Source of the DNA: Anaeromyxobacter sp. Fw109-5
GTDB lineage: Bacteria; Myxococcota; Myxococcia; Myxococcales; Anaeromyxobacteraceae
Direction of reading: 5' to 3'
NCBI RefSeq assembly: GCF_000017505.1
Contig: NC_009675.1
Coordinates: 124,001-188,000 of the forward strand
Length of the DNA: 64,000 bases
The notes under the pieces are model-generated. The model did not search any database and was not told the origin of the DNA. It was given only the letters and a program-made list of their open reading frames with translations. The position numbers and the translations under genes are program-made. Shown here piece by piece: positions 27,378 to 35,354 of the stretch. Each line of letters begins with the position of its first letter. Within the stretch, counting starts at the first letter, position 1.

Positions 27378-27385
27378 GGGCGCCC

Positions 27386-28093
27386 CTACTTCTTGGCGCC
27401 CTTCGCCTCGGGAGCCTTCTTGGCGGCCTCGCCACCCGCGGCCGGAGCGGCGCCGGCGGCAGGCGCACCCGCCGCGGCCGCGCCCTCGGCCGGCGCGGCA
27501 CCCGGAACGGCGGCGGCCACCGGGGCGGCGACCTCCTCCTTCTCGGGCACGGCGACGAACGCGATGACGTAGTCGCTCGAGTACTTGAGCTTGCAGCCCT
27601 CGGGCGGCGTCAGCTGCGAGACGTGGATCGACTGGCCGATCTTGAGGTTCGTGACGTCGACCTCGATCCGCACCGGGATCTTGGAAGGCAGCGCCTCGAG
27701 CACGACCTCGTGGGTCGCGAGCGAGAGGATGCCGCCCTCCGCCTGGCCGACCGAACGGCCGGAGGTGACGACCGGCACGGCGACCTTCACCGCCTCGTCC
27801 AGCTTCACCTCGAGGAAGTCGGCGTGCTCGAGCTTGCGCGAGACGGGATCGACCGCCCAGTCCTTGAAGAGGACGTGCTTCTCGGCGCCGTCCAGCTTGA
27901 GGGTGAGCAGGGTGTTGAACTTGTGGGGGGTCTCGATCGCCTTGAGGAGCGACGCCGGATCCACCGAGAGGTGGGTGGGCTCCTGCTTGCGGCCGTAGAC
28001 GACCGCGGGGATGAGGCCCTTCTGACGCAGCCGGCGCGCGGGACCCTTGCCCTTCTCCTCGCGACGCTGGGCGTTGATGATGTTGTCGGCCAT
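27386..28093 (-). CDS. rplY: 50S ribosomal protein bL25 (Ctc form)
   Basis: 235 residues. N-terminal 5S rRNA-binding L25 domain ([31 protein letters not shown]), a C-terminal TL5/Ctc beta domain to about 190, then a tail of about 40 residues that is almost entirely Ala/Pro/Gly/Glu. The long form is typical of the stress-related Ctc subfamily. GGGAGG lies 8 nt before ATG. It precedes pth and follows prs after a 193-bp gap. Confidence 0.96.
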   Translation of the reverse strand: MADNIINAQRREEKGKGPARRLRQKGLIPAVVYGRKQEPTHLSVDPASLLKAIETPHKFNTLLTLKLDGAEKHVLFKDWAVDPVSRKLEHADFLEVKLDEAVKVAVPVVTSGRSVGQAEGGILSLATHEVVLEALPSKIPVRIEVDVTNLKIGQSIHVSQLTPPEGCKLKYSSDYVIAFVAVPEKEEVAAPVAAAVPGAAPAEGAAAAGAPAAGAAPAAGGEAAKKAPEAKGAKK

Positions 28094-28268
28094 TCTCGTC
28101 CTCCCAATGGACTCGGGCCGCTCCGGTCTGGAGCAGGGCGCGAGGGGCCGCCTGGATGAGCGTGCCGGCCCTGGGTGGTAGTGGGGCCCCCGACCATCCG
28201 GGAGCCACGGGAGCGCGGGTGATTACCCGAAACCCCCCGGGTAGTCAAGGGTTCCGCGCGGAAGCAGG

Positions 28269-28285
28269 CGGGGGCGCAGCCCCCG
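28269..28285 (-). terminator. Hairpin at the prs stop
   Basis: CGGGGGC (28269-28275), GCA, GCCCCCG (28279-28285): a perfect 7-bp stem directly after the prs stop. A second small repeat TACCCG/CGGGTA lies at about 28224-28243. No U-tract; they may only attenuate transcription into rplY. Confidence 0.4.
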
Positions 28286-28286
28286 T

Positions 28287-29252
28287 CTAAACGAACAGGC
28301 TCGAGAGGGAGTCCGCGGAGTGGATGCGGCGGACGGCCTCGGCGAGCAGGCCGGCGATCGTGAGCGAGCGGATCTTGCGGCAGGCCTCCGCCGCGGGCCC
28401 GAGCGCGATCGTGTCGGTCACCACCACCTCCTCGATGGGGCTCTTCACGATCCGCTCGACGGCGGGGCCGGACAGCACCGCGTGCGTGGCGTACGCGTAG
28501 ACCTTCACCGCGCCCTTGTCCATGAGCGCGTTGGCGGCCTGGGTGAGCGTGCCGGCGGTGTCGATCATGTCGTCGAGGAGCACGGCGATCTTCCCCTGCA
28601 CCTCGCCGATGACGTTCATGATCTCCGCGACGTTCGGCTTCGTGCGCCGCTTGTCCACGATGCCGAGGGTCGAGCCGAGCCGCTTCGAGTAGGCGCGGGC
28701 GCGCTCCACGCCGCCCGCGTCGGGCGAGACGATGACGACGTTCTGCGCGTCGCCGTCGAAGCGCTTGCGCATGTGCTCGAGCAGCACGGGCGCGGCGTAG
28801 AGGTGGTCGAAGGGGACGTTGAAGAAGCCCTGGATCTGCCCGGCGTGCATGTCCATCGAGACGACGCGGGTCGCGCCGGCGGCCTCGATGAGGTCGGCGA
28901 TGAGCTTCGCGGTGATGGGCACGCGCGGCGCGCTCTTCCGGTCCTGGCGGGCGTAGCCGTAGTAGGGGAGCACCGCCGTGATGGAGCCCGCCGACGCGCG
29001 CTTCAGCGCGTCGATCATGATGAGGAGCTCCATCAGGTTGGTGTTCGCGTCGGGCGAGGTGGACTGCACGACGTAGGTGTCGAGGCCGCGGACGTTCTCG
29101 CCGATCTCGACCTGGATCTCGCCGTCCGAGAACCGCCCCACCGTCGCGTGCGCGAGCGGCCGGCCGAGCTCCTTGCACATCGCCTCGGCGAGCTTCCGGT
29201 TCGAGTTGCCAGAGAAGACCCGGTAATCGGGCCGAATTCCGTGAAATTCCAT
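28287..29252 (-). CDS. prs: Ribose-phosphate pyrophosphokinase
   Basis: 321 residues. Makes PRPP from ribose-5-phosphate and ATP for nucleotide, His and Trp synthesis. Shows [18 protein letters not shown], the ATP-binding flexible loop ([14 protein letters not shown]), the metal/PRPP segment [17 protein letters not shown] and the PRPP-binding loop [16 protein letters not shown] 29252 with GGAG 7 nt upstream. Its product is used by the two phosphoribosyltransferases encoded 3 kb away. Confidence 0.97.
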   Translation of the reverse strand: MEFHGIRPDYRVFSGNSNRKLAEAMCKELGRPLAHATVGRFSDGEIQVEIGENVRGLDTYVVQSTSPDANTNLMELLIMIDALKRASAGSITAVLPYYGYARQDRKSAPRVPITAKLIADLIEAAGATRVVSMDMHAGQIQGFFNVPFDHLYAAPVLLEHMRKRFDGDAQNVVIVSPDAGGVERARAYSKRLGSTLGIVDKRRTKPNVAEIMNVIGEVQGKIAVLLDDMIDTAGTLTQAANALMDKGAVKVYAYATHAVLSGPAVERIVKSPIEEVVVTDTIALGPAAEACRKIRSLTIAGLLAEAVRRIHSADSLSSLFV

Positions 29253-29322
29253 CGAGCGCTCCGGCGTGGTCCCGCGAGGAGGAGAGGGCGGCCCGGGGGT
29301 GCCGAGGCCACCGGCGGCGCCA

Positions 29323-29351
29323 CATATACCGGAACCGCCCGACAGACCCAA
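29323..29351 (-). promoter_or_regulatory. Candidate prs promoter
   Basis: Minus strand TTGGGT (29351-29346), 17-nt spacer, TATATG (29328-29323). Gives a leader of about 65 nt, so translation would use the GGAG site near 29260. Confidence 0.4.
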
Positions 29352-29382
29352 CCGGCAACCGCGCGCGGCGCGCAGGCGGCGA

Positions 29383-29676
29383 TCAGTCGTCGTGGGTGCC
29401 GGTCGGGCGGGGCGCCGCTCCCTTGCGCAGCTCCCGGTCGTACTCGGCGAGGATCGTCCGCTCCATCCGCTCGCGCGTCTCGGTGTTGAGCGGGTGCGCG
29501 ATGTCCTTGAACGTCCCGTCCTTGCGGCGCTTCGCCGGCATCGCGATGAAGAGGCCGGTGTTCCCGTGGATGACCTTGAGGTCGCGGACGACGAAGCAGT
29601 CGTCGAGGGTGATGGTGACGTAGGCCTTCAGCTTCTCTTCGTTGACGGGGAAGACGCGGACCTCGGTGATCTCCAT
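29383..29676 (-). CDS. spoVG: SpoVG family RNA/DNA-binding regulator
   Basis: 97 residues: [40 protein letters not shown] and a basic [15 protein letters not shown] segment are diagnostic of SpoVG. In Firmicutes it regulates development, and homologues bind nucleic acids. In this lineage it commonly sits between ispE and prs. It overlaps the ispE coding sequence by 49 nt in another frame, so its expression is probably coupled to ispE. The C-terminal tail is hydrophilic. Confidence 0.95.
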   Translation of the reverse strand: MEITEVRVFPVNEEKLKAYVTITLDDCFVVRDLKVIHGNTGLFIAMPAKRRKDGTFKDIAHPLNTETRERMERTILAEYDRELRKGAAPRPTGTHDD

Positions 29677-30545
29677 GGCGTAACCCCCGGATGCCGTCGC
29701 ACCGTCGTCGCGGCGAGGACCATCACCTTCCGATCGACGACCTCCTCCGCGATCGTCCGCGCCGCCCGCGCAGCCGCGTTCCGGCTGTGAAACGTGCCGA
29801 ACACGGTGGGCCCACTTCCCGACATTATAGCGGCCGTCGCGCCTCGACCCACAAGCAGCCCCAAGAGCGTCGCCAGGGGCGGCCGCTCCAGCAGGCAGGG
29901 CGGCTGGAGATCGTTCCCCGCGCGGGATGGCTCGAAGCGCGCGAAGCGCGGCGGCAGACGCGGCCTGCGGCCCTGCCGCGACGCGTCGAGCCAGCGGTAG
30001 GCCTCGCCGGCCCGGATCGCGAGCGCCGGATCGTCGGGGTAGACGAGGACGAGGTGCTGCGGGGGCACGTCGGCGGGCGTGAGCCTCTCGCCCCGGCCCT
30101 CGGCCCACGCCGGCCCCGGGCCGAGGAAGAAGGGCACGTCGGAGCCGACCTCGAGGGCGATCGCGGCGAGCGCGGCGCGGTCGCGGATCCCGAACGCGCG
30201 AGCGAGGCAGCGCAGCACCGCCGCGGCGTCGGAGGACCCGCCGCCGAGCCCCGCGGTCACCGGGATGCGCTTCGCGATCCGGATGCCGATCGTCCGCTCG
30301 ACGCCGAAGCGCGCGCGGAAGCGCTCGGCGGCGCGCGCGGCGAGGTTGTCGGCGCCGTCGAGCTCCGGCCTCCCCGGGACCCGGCAGGTGACGGGGCCGG
30401 CGCGCTCGCCCACCGACACGTCCACGCGATCGCCGAGGTCGAGGGGGACCATCAGCGAGCGGATGCCGTGATAGCCGTCCCTGCGCGGCGGGCCGACGCG
30501 CAGCACGAGGTTCACCTTGGCCGGGGCGATCGTCTGGAGGCGCAC
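29628..30545 (-). CDS. ispE: 4-diphosphocytidyl-2-C-methyl-D-erythritol kinase
   Basis: 305 residues. The GHMP kinase of the non-mevalonate isoprenoid pathway, phosphorylating CDP-methylerythritol. It has APAKVNLVLRVGPPRRDGYH, the ATP loop PVTAGLGGGSSDAAA, EVGSDVPFFL and the C-terminal SGSGPTVFG. The start is GTG 30545. The final 16 codons overlap spoVG and are rich in Ser/Pro/Arg, so the tail beyond the fold is probably dispensable. Confidence 0.95.
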   Translation of the reverse strand: MRLQTIAPAKVNLVLRVGPPRRDGYHGIRSLMVPLDLGDRVDVSVGERAGPVTCRVPGRPELDGADNLAARAAERFRARFGVERTIGIRIAKRIPVTAGLGGGSSDAAAVLRCLARAFGIRDRAALAAIALEVGSDVPFFLGPGPAWAEGRGERLTPADVPPQHLVLVYPDDPALAIRAGEAYRWLDASRQGRRPRLPPRFARFEPSRAGNDLQPPCLLERPPLATLLGLLVGRGATAAIMSGSGPTVFGTFHSRNAAARAARTIAEEVVDRKVMVLAATTVRRHPGVTPWRSPRSASSPSTKRS

Positions 30546-30641
30546 GGGACGCTCCTACCACGCCCGCGCGAGCGCGGCGCGGCGGTCCGCGCGCGTCCGC
30601 CCGGGCCGCGTCACGAACGTCGCTCCCGCTCCTCTGATGCG

Positions 30642-30690
30642 TTGCGGGCGCCAGGCCTCGCTCTCACACTCCGCGCCCTTCCAAGGAGGA
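30642..30690 (+). promoter_or_regulatory. Promoter and ribosome-binding site of the SH3 lipoprotein gene
   Basis: TTGCGG (30642-30647), 17 nt, CACACT (30665-30670), then AAGGAGGA at 30683-30690, a near-perfect Shine-Dalgarno 9 nt before ATG 30700. The strong site contrasts with most neighbours and suggests high expression. Confidence 0.45.
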
Positions 30691-30699
30691 AACACGTCC

Positions 30700-31119
30700 A
30701 TGTCCCGCCTCTTCGCTCGCCTCTCGGTCCCCTGCCTCGCCGCCCTCGCCGTCGCCGCCAGCGGCTGCGCCTCCGCGTTCGGCCCCGAGCCGGTGACGCG
30801 GCTCTCCGAGGCGCCGCAGGCGCAGCTCTCCGCGACCGTGAAGCAGGAGGTCGCGCTCAGGACCGGCCCCGACAAGCTCGCGCACGTCGTGGAGCGGCTC
30901 CCGGCCGGCGCGTCCGTCACCGCCTCGGATCGAGCGGTGCGCGGCTATCGCCGGGTCCGCACCGAGGCGGGCCGCACCGGCTACGTCGAGGAGTCCGCGC
31001 TCGAGGTGGGCGCCGCCGTCGCCGCGCCGGCCACGCCCGCGGCTCCGGCTCCGGCTCCGGCGGACGGCGCGCCCGCCGCGGCCGCTCCCGAGGCGGCGGG
31101 ACAGCCGGTGGCGAACTAG
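30700..31119 (+). CDS. Small lipoprotein with bacterial SH3 domain
   Basis: 139 residues. Lipoprotein signal with Cys at about residue 23 (AVAASGC), a short linker, an SH3b-like domain at about 45-105 (VALRTGPDKLAHVVERLPAG, GYRRVRTEAGRTGYVEESAL) and an Ala/Pro tail. SH3b domains often bind peptidoglycan or peptides. ATG 30700 is fixed by the strong Shine-Dalgarno. It stands alone and faces the M32 peptidase. Confidence 0.82.
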   Translation: MSRLFARLSVPCLAALAVAASGCASAFGPEPVTRLSEAPQAQLSATVKQEVALRTGPDKLAHVVERLPAGASVTASDRAVRGYRRVRTEAGRTGYVEESALEVGAAVAAPATPAAPAPAPADGAPAAAAPEAAGQPVAN

Positions 31120-31165
31120 CCTCGGCGCGCGGGAGAGACCTCGCGCGCGCTGCACCGTCGCTGGC

Positions 31166-31192
31166 GGCCCGGGGGCTCGTGTCCTCCGGGCC
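31166..31192. terminator. Hairpin between convergent genes
   Basis: GGCCCGGGGG (31166-31175) pairs with CCTCCGGGCC (31183-31192) through 10 bp including one G-U, loop of 7. Lies between the lipoprotein and M32 stops. Confidence 0.55.
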
Positions 31193-31208
31193 GTCTCGCG
31201 GTCGGCGT

Positions 31209-32828
31209 TCAGCCCGCGAGCGAGAGGCCGTACAGCGCGCCGTACTTGGTCTTCACGTAGCGCTCGAAGTCGCGGTCGGTGAGCCCTTCGCCCGTCGCGT
31301 CGCGAACGATCTCCTCGGCGTCCTTGCGGCGCCCCACCCGGTAGACCCGCTCGGCGAGCCACACCCGCAGGGGCGCGAGCTCTCCTCGGGCGAGGGCCTC
31401 GTCGAGGCCGGGCAGCGACCGCGCCGCCGCGGCGTACAGCGTCGCGGCGTACAGGTTGCCGATGGTGTAGGTCGGGAAGTAGCCGAGGTCGCCCCAGGCC
31501 CAGTGGATGTCCTGCAGCACGCCCTCCACGTCGTGGCGCGGGCGGACCCCGAGGAGCGCCTCGCTCCGCGCGGCCCAGGCCTCGGGCAGCTCGCGGACCG
31601 CGAGCGCGCCGCGCAGCAGGCCGAGCTCGAGCTCGAACCTCAGCGCGATGTGGAGGTTGTAGGTGACCTCGTCGGCCTCGACGCGCACGAGCGAGCGCCG
31701 GACGCGGTTCGCGGCGCGGTGGAAGTCCTCGGGCGCCACTCCGGCGAGGCGAGGGAAGCGCGCGGCGAGCCGCGGCAGGAAGGCGCGCCAGAACGGGAGC
31801 GAGCGGCCGACCAGGTTCTCCCACAGGCGCGACTGCGACTCGTGCAGCCCCATCGACGGCGCGGCGCACAGGAGCGAGCGCCGGTCCTGGGCGGGGAGGT
31901 GCTGCTCGTAGAGGCCGTGCCCCGCCTCGTGGAGGGTGGAGAAGATCGCCGAGAGCGGCTGGTCCTCGTGGATGCGGGTGGTGATGCGCACGTCGCCGGG
32001 GTCGAGGCCCAGCGTGAAGGGGTGCACCGAGCGGTCCTGCCGCCCGGCGGCGGGATCGAAGCCGAGCGCCTGCAGGAGCTCGAGCGTGAAGCTCCACTGG
32101 GCCTCGGCGTCGAAGCGGCCCGCGAGGAAGCCGTCCTCCGGCGCGGGCGCCGCGTCGATGGCCGCGACGACCGGGGCGAGCCAGCCCGCGAGCCGCTGCA
32201 GGATGGGCGCGAGCCGAGCGACGCGCATCCCCGGCTCGTAGCCCTCGAGCAGCGCGTCGTAAGGTTCAATCTTGCCGGGGGGGCGCGAGAGGCCGCGCCC
32301 CCCCGGACCCCCCGCTCGCTCCGGCGCAGCCTCCTCCGGCTGCGCCTGCGCTCGCCGCTCCAGCATGGGCAGCAAGGCGTCGGCCTGCTCGCGGCGGAGC
32401 GCGAGGAGCCGCTCCAGGCTCGGCGCGAAGCGCGCGAAGCTGCGCTCCGCGCGCGCCGCCTTCCAGGCGTCGATCCCCTCGGCCTGCGCCTGCGCCAGCG
32501 CGCGGACCAGCTCCTGCGGCACGCGCGCGGCGCGCTCGTGGTCGAAGCGCAGCGCCCGCAGCGCCGCGGCGCGATCCGGGTCGCCGTCCGCGTCGCGCTC
32601 CGCCCGATCCAGCGCCTCGGCGACCGCGCGCGAGGTGAGCCGCTCGTGCAGCGCCGCCTGCACCACGGCGAGCTGGTCGCCGCGCGCGGCGGCGCCCCGC
32701 GCCGGCATGAAGGTCTCCTGATCCCACTGAAGGAGGGAGACGGCGCCTCCGAGCGCCCGCACGTCGCTCATGACGGCCGCGAGCGTCTCCCACGCGGCGC
32801 TCCGGGGGGACGGGGCGGGGTCGGCCAT
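31209..32828 (-). CDS. M32 family thermostable carboxypeptidase
   Basis: 539 residues, a metallo-carboxypeptidase of the Taq/Pfu type acting in the cytoplasm. It has LLQWDQETFMPARG, the zinc motif HEAGH (His300, Glu301, His304), the HESQSRLWEN region and the DIHWAWGDLGYFPTYTIGN motif. Family members are usually about 500 residues; the excess is a Pro/Gly/Arg insertion of about 30 residues before PYDALLEGYEPGM, encoded by two palindromes at 32277-32346. The reading frame is intact. The start is ATG 32828. The gene is divergent from the phosphoribosyltransferase pair across 54 bp. Confidence 0.94.
   Translation of the reverse strand: MADPAPSPRSAAWETLAAVMSDVRALGGAVSLLQWDQETFMPARGAAARGDQLAVVQAALHERLTSRAVAEALDRAERDADGDPDRAAALRALRFDHERAARVPQELVRALAQAQAEGIDAWKAARAERSFARFAPSLERLLALRREQADALLPMLERRAQAQPEEAAPERAGGPGGRGLSRPPGKIEPYDALLEGYEPGMRVARLAPILQRLAGWLAPVVAAIDAAPAPEDGFLAGRFDAEAQWSFTLELLQALGFDPAAGRQDRSVHPFTLGLDPGDVRITTRIHEDQPLSAIFSTLHEAGHGLYEQHLPAQDRRSLLCAAPSMGLHESQSRLWENLVGRSLPFWRAFLPRLAARFPRLAGVAPEDFHRAANRVRRSLVRVEADEVTYNLHIALRFELELGLLRGALAVRELPEAWAARSEALLGVRPRHDVEGVLQDIHWAWGDLGYFPTYTIGNLYAATLYAAAARSLPGLDEALARGELAPLRVWLAERVYRVGRRKDAEEIVRDATGEGLTDRDFERYVKTKYGALYGLSLAG
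32277..32346. repeat. Two tandem palindromes inserted in the M32 coding sequence
   Basis: Palindrome 1: GGGGGGGCGCG (32277-32287)/CGCGCCCCCCC (32294-32304), perfect 11-bp arms, loop of 6. Palindrome 2: GGCGCAGCC (32323-32331)/GGCTGCGCC (32338-32346), perfect 9-bp arms, loop of 6. Together they encode a low-complexity insertion in the protein. They resemble the intergenic G-run hairpins at 1475 and 28269, suggesting a palindromic repeat family. Confidence 0.6.
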
Positions 32829-32835
32829 GGCCGCT

Positions 32836-32874
32836 CATTTAGGCCGAGGCATCCGGGGGAACAAGCATTATGCT
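32836..32874. promoter_or_regulatory. Divergent -10 boxes in a 54-bp intergenic region
   Basis: Plus strand TATGCT (32869-32874) lies 8 nt before GTG 32883. Minus strand TAAATG (32841-32836) lies 7 nt before the M32 ATG. There is no room for leaders, so both transcripts would be leaderless. Confidence 0.5.
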
Positions 32875-32882
32875 CCCCGCCC

Positions 32883-33698
32883 GTGCGAGACCGCAGCTAC
32901 GACAGCGTCCCGTTCCGCCTCTCCGAGATCGAGCACCGCTACGGCCCCACCGTGCACATCGTCGCGAACCCGTTCCTCCTCGGGCACCTCGCGACGCTCT
33001 GCGCGAAGGAGACGCGCCAGCCCGAGATCACCCGCCTCGTGCGCATCCTCTACGAGGACCTGATCCGCACCGTCCTGAACGTGGAGTTCCCGCGACGGAG
33101 GGTCTCGGTCCCGACGCGCATGATCGACAGCTCCCCCCAGGGCATCTTCGAGGGAGAGGTCATCGACCGCGCGGTCCGCGCGGTGACGGTGAACATCGCC
33201 CGGGCCGGAGCGCTCCCCTCGCAGGTGGCGTACGACCTCCTCAACGAGACGCTGGAGCCCTCGCTCGTGCGGCAGGACCACATCATCATGAGCCGCATGC
33301 TCGGCATGAACGAGGAGGTGGTCGGCGCCGGCATCGGCGGGATGAAGATCGGCGGCGACGTGGACGAGGCGTTCCTGCTCTTCCCCGATCCCATGGGCGC
33401 GACGGGCAGCTCGCTCGCGACCGCGATCGAGACCTACAAGACGAAGGTCCCCGGCAAGCCCAGGCGGATCGTGAACATCCACCTCATCGTCACGCCCGAG
33501 TACCTGCGGACCATGACCGCGGCGCACCCCGACGTCGTGGTCTACGCGATCCGGGTGGACCGCGGCCTCTCCCCGCCGGAGGTGCTCGCCACCGTCCCCG
33601 GCACGCGCTGGGACGAGGAGCGCGGGCTCGACGATCACCAGTACATCGTCCCCGGCGGCGGCGGCTTCGGGGAGATCCTGAACAACGCCTATGTCTAG
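32883..33698 (+). CDS. Divergent uracil phosphoribosyltransferase-like protein
   Basis: 271 residues, longer than typical Upp (about 208). The C-terminal half aligns by eye with UPRT: the PRPP loop DPMGATGSSLATAIETYK in place of the usual DPMLATGGSAI, then HLIVTPEYLRTMTAAHPDV and YIVPGGGGFGEIL in place of YIVPGLGDFGDR. The central region contains an insertion around MLGMNEEVVGAGIGGMKIGG. It may be a uracil salvage enzyme or may have a different base or no activity. GTG 32883 is supported by a TATGCT box 8 nt upstream. It overlaps hpt by 8 nt, so a salvage-type operon is likely. Confidence 0.72.
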   Translation: MRDRSYDSVPFRLSEIEHRYGPTVHIVANPFLLGHLATLCAKETRQPEITRLVRILYEDLIRTVLNVEFPRRRVSVPTRMIDSSPQGIFEGEVIDRAVRAVTVNIARAGALPSQVAYDLLNETLEPSLVRQDHIIMSRMLGMNEEVVGAGIGGMKIGGDVDEAFLLFPDPMGATGSSLATAIETYKTKVPGKPRRIVNIHLIVTPEYLRTMTAAHPDVVVYAIRVDRGLSPPEVLATVPGTRWDEERGLDDHQYIVPGGGGFGEILNNAYV

Positions 33699-34218
33699 CG
33701 GCGCGAGCAAGGTCGAGGTCCTCATCTCCGAGGCGGACCTCCAGGCGCGGGTGAAGGCGCTCGGGGCCGAGATCACGCGCGATCACGCGGGCCGCTCGCT
33801 CGTCGTGATCGGCGTGCTGAAGGGCTGCTTCATCTTCCTCGCCGATCTGGTGCGGGCCATCGACCTGCCCATCTCCATCGACTTCATCGGCATCTCCTCG
33901 TACCAGGGCACCCGCTCGACGGGGGTCGTGCAGATCACGAGCGATCTCACCCGGCCCATCGAGGGGAAGGACGTGCTCCTCGTCGAGGACATCGTCGACA
34001 CCGGCCTCTCCATGCGGTACCTCCTCGACAACCTGGCGACGCGCAGGCCCGCCAGCCTCCAGGTCTGCGCGCTGCTCGAGAAGCCGTCCCGGGCGGTCGT
34101 GAAGGTCCCCATCCACTACCGCGGGTTCGAGATCGGCGACGAGTTCGTGGTCGGCTACGGGCTCGACTGGGACGGCAAGATGCGCAACCTGCCGTTCATC
34201 GGCGTGCCGCGGAGCTAG
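33691..34218 (+). CDS. hpt: Hypoxanthine phosphoribosyltransferase
   Basis: 175 residues. Converts hypoxanthine/guanine plus PRPP to IMP/GMP. Motifs: VVIGVLKGCFIFLADL, the flexible loop (ISSYQGTRSTG), the PRPP-binding DVLLVEDIVDTGLSM and the C-terminal GLDWDGKMRNLPFIG. Full length. The ATG at 33691 overlaps the upstream gene by 8 nt. Confidence 0.95.
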   Translation: MSSGASKVEVLISEADLQARVKALGAEITRDHAGRSLVVIGVLKGCFIFLADLVRAIDLPISIDFIGISSYQGTRSTGVVQITSDLTRPIEGKDVLLVEDIVDTGLSMRYLLDNLATRRPASLQVCALLEKPSRAVVKVPIHYRGFEIGDEFVVGYGLDWDGKMRNLPFIGVPRS

Positions 34219-34219
34219 A

Positions 34220-34269
34220 CCATGGTTCGCGATTCGAGCTCAGCGTCGCTGTCTCGAATCGCGCCATGG
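34220..34269. repeat. Long imperfect palindrome after hpt
   Basis: CCATGG-TT-CGCGATTCGAG (34220-34238) pairs with CTCGAATCGCG-CCATGG (34253-34269): 17 bp with one 2-nt bulge and a 14-nt loop, followed by TTTGG. It is much more AT-containing than its surroundings. It may be a terminator or a repetitive palindromic element. The rest of the 155-bp gap holds only a GGAGG site for the next gene. Confidence 0.6.
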
Positions 34270-34373
34270 TTTGGCCATGATCCGACGGGGGCCCCACCCC
34301 TGCTGCGCGGGGCCCGGGCGCGGCCTCGCCGCGCTCTTTCCGAATCGGGCAGTCTCGTTTAGCGGAGGATCTC

Positions 34374-35159
34374 GTGGCGGACGACACGACGCGGGCGCCG
34401 AGGCGCGGTGGCGGGGCGAGGGCCGCGGTCGCGTGGCTCGCGATCCTGGCCTTGCTCGGCGTCGTGGTTTGGCTCGTCTCGGAGCGGAACGCGCGCACCT
34501 GGTACCTCGTGCCGGACGAGGGACGGCTGGTGGTGATGCGCGGCGTGCTCGCGCCGATCGGGCGGCAGACCTTCAAGACCGCCGATCCGGTGCTCGCGCA
34601 GGCCTACGAGCCCATCGTCGCGCCGCCCGGCAAGCCGCTGCCCGAGGCGCGCGGCTTCGAGGAGCGCAGCCTCCTCGATCAGGGGATCTACGAGATCGTC
34701 TCCGGGTGGGCGCGCGACGAGATCGCGAGCGGCGACCCGGCGCGGCTCGAGCGCGGGCTCGGCTATCTCTCCCGCGCCGAGCGGCTCGCCGGGCTCTCGG
34801 CGGCGCAGCGCGAGGACCTCTCCGCCCTGCGCGCCGAGTCTGGCTTCTACGAGGCGCAGCGGCTCCTCGATCGCGCGGTGGGCGAGCTGCGCCAGGCCGC
34901 CGAGAAGCTCCGCCACACGGCCGCCTCCCGCTCGGCGCACGCGAACGACGCCCGCGCGCTCCTGCACGACGTCGAGCCGGCGCTCGACGCCGCCGCCGTC
35001 GCGCTGAGGAGCGCCGGCGGCGCGCCGCGCCCGCGGACGGGCCCCCCCCAGCCGGCGCAGGAGAGCCAGCCGGCGCCGCAGGGGGCGACGCCCGCGGAGC
35101 CCGCCCCGCCGGCGCCGGCGCCGGCGGCGCCCGAGACCGGGGCGGCCGGGGAGCGGTGA
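34374..35159 (+). CDS. Hypothetical single-pass membrane protein
   Basis: 261 residues: a basic N-terminus, one TM helix at about 18-36 (AWLAILALLGVVVWLVS), a periplasmic region of about 185 residues rich in Ala/Arg/Glu helices (about 95-195, possible TPR-like or coiled-coil) and a Pro/Ala tail. No family recognised. GTG 34374 has GGAGG 5 nt upstream. It is in the same direction as the large coiled-coil gene that follows after 195 bp. Confidence 0.65.
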   Translation: MADDTTRAPRRGGGARAAVAWLAILALLGVVVWLVSERNARTWYLVPDEGRLVVMRGVLAPIGRQTFKTADPVLAQAYEPIVAPPGKPLPEARGFEERSLLDQGIYEIVSGWARDEIASGDPARLERGLGYLSRAERLAGLSAAQREDLSALRAESGFYEAQRLLDRAVGELRQAAEKLRHTAASRSAHANDARALLHDVEPALDAAAVALRSAGGAPRPRTGPPQPAQESQPAPQGATPAEPAPPAPAPAAPETGAAGER

Positions 35160-35338
35160 GCGGCGAGCCGCGACGCCGCGTCCGGAGTCGGAGGTCGGAG
35201 TCGACCCGACGACGGCGCCGGGCGACGGCGTCACGGCGGACCACGAGGACCAGGATCGGGTGCGCACACCTCCGCTCCTCTGCCACCCGCTCGCCGGCGC
35301 GCCGCGGGCGGCCGGGAGGGCGGCGCTCCTGCCGGTGG

Positions 35339-35344
35339 TAACAT
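35339..35344 (+). promoter_or_regulatory. -10 box of the coiled-coil protein gene
   Basis: TAACAT, 10 nt before ATG 35355. No Shine-Dalgarno in between. Confidence 0.4.
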
Positions 35345-35354
35345 CGGCTCCGCC

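Noticed and set aside
34220-34269. GATTCGAG stem that looks like a tRNA arm
   Set aside because: No acceptor stem, anticodon arm or CCA-compatible end can be built; it is one long hairpin.
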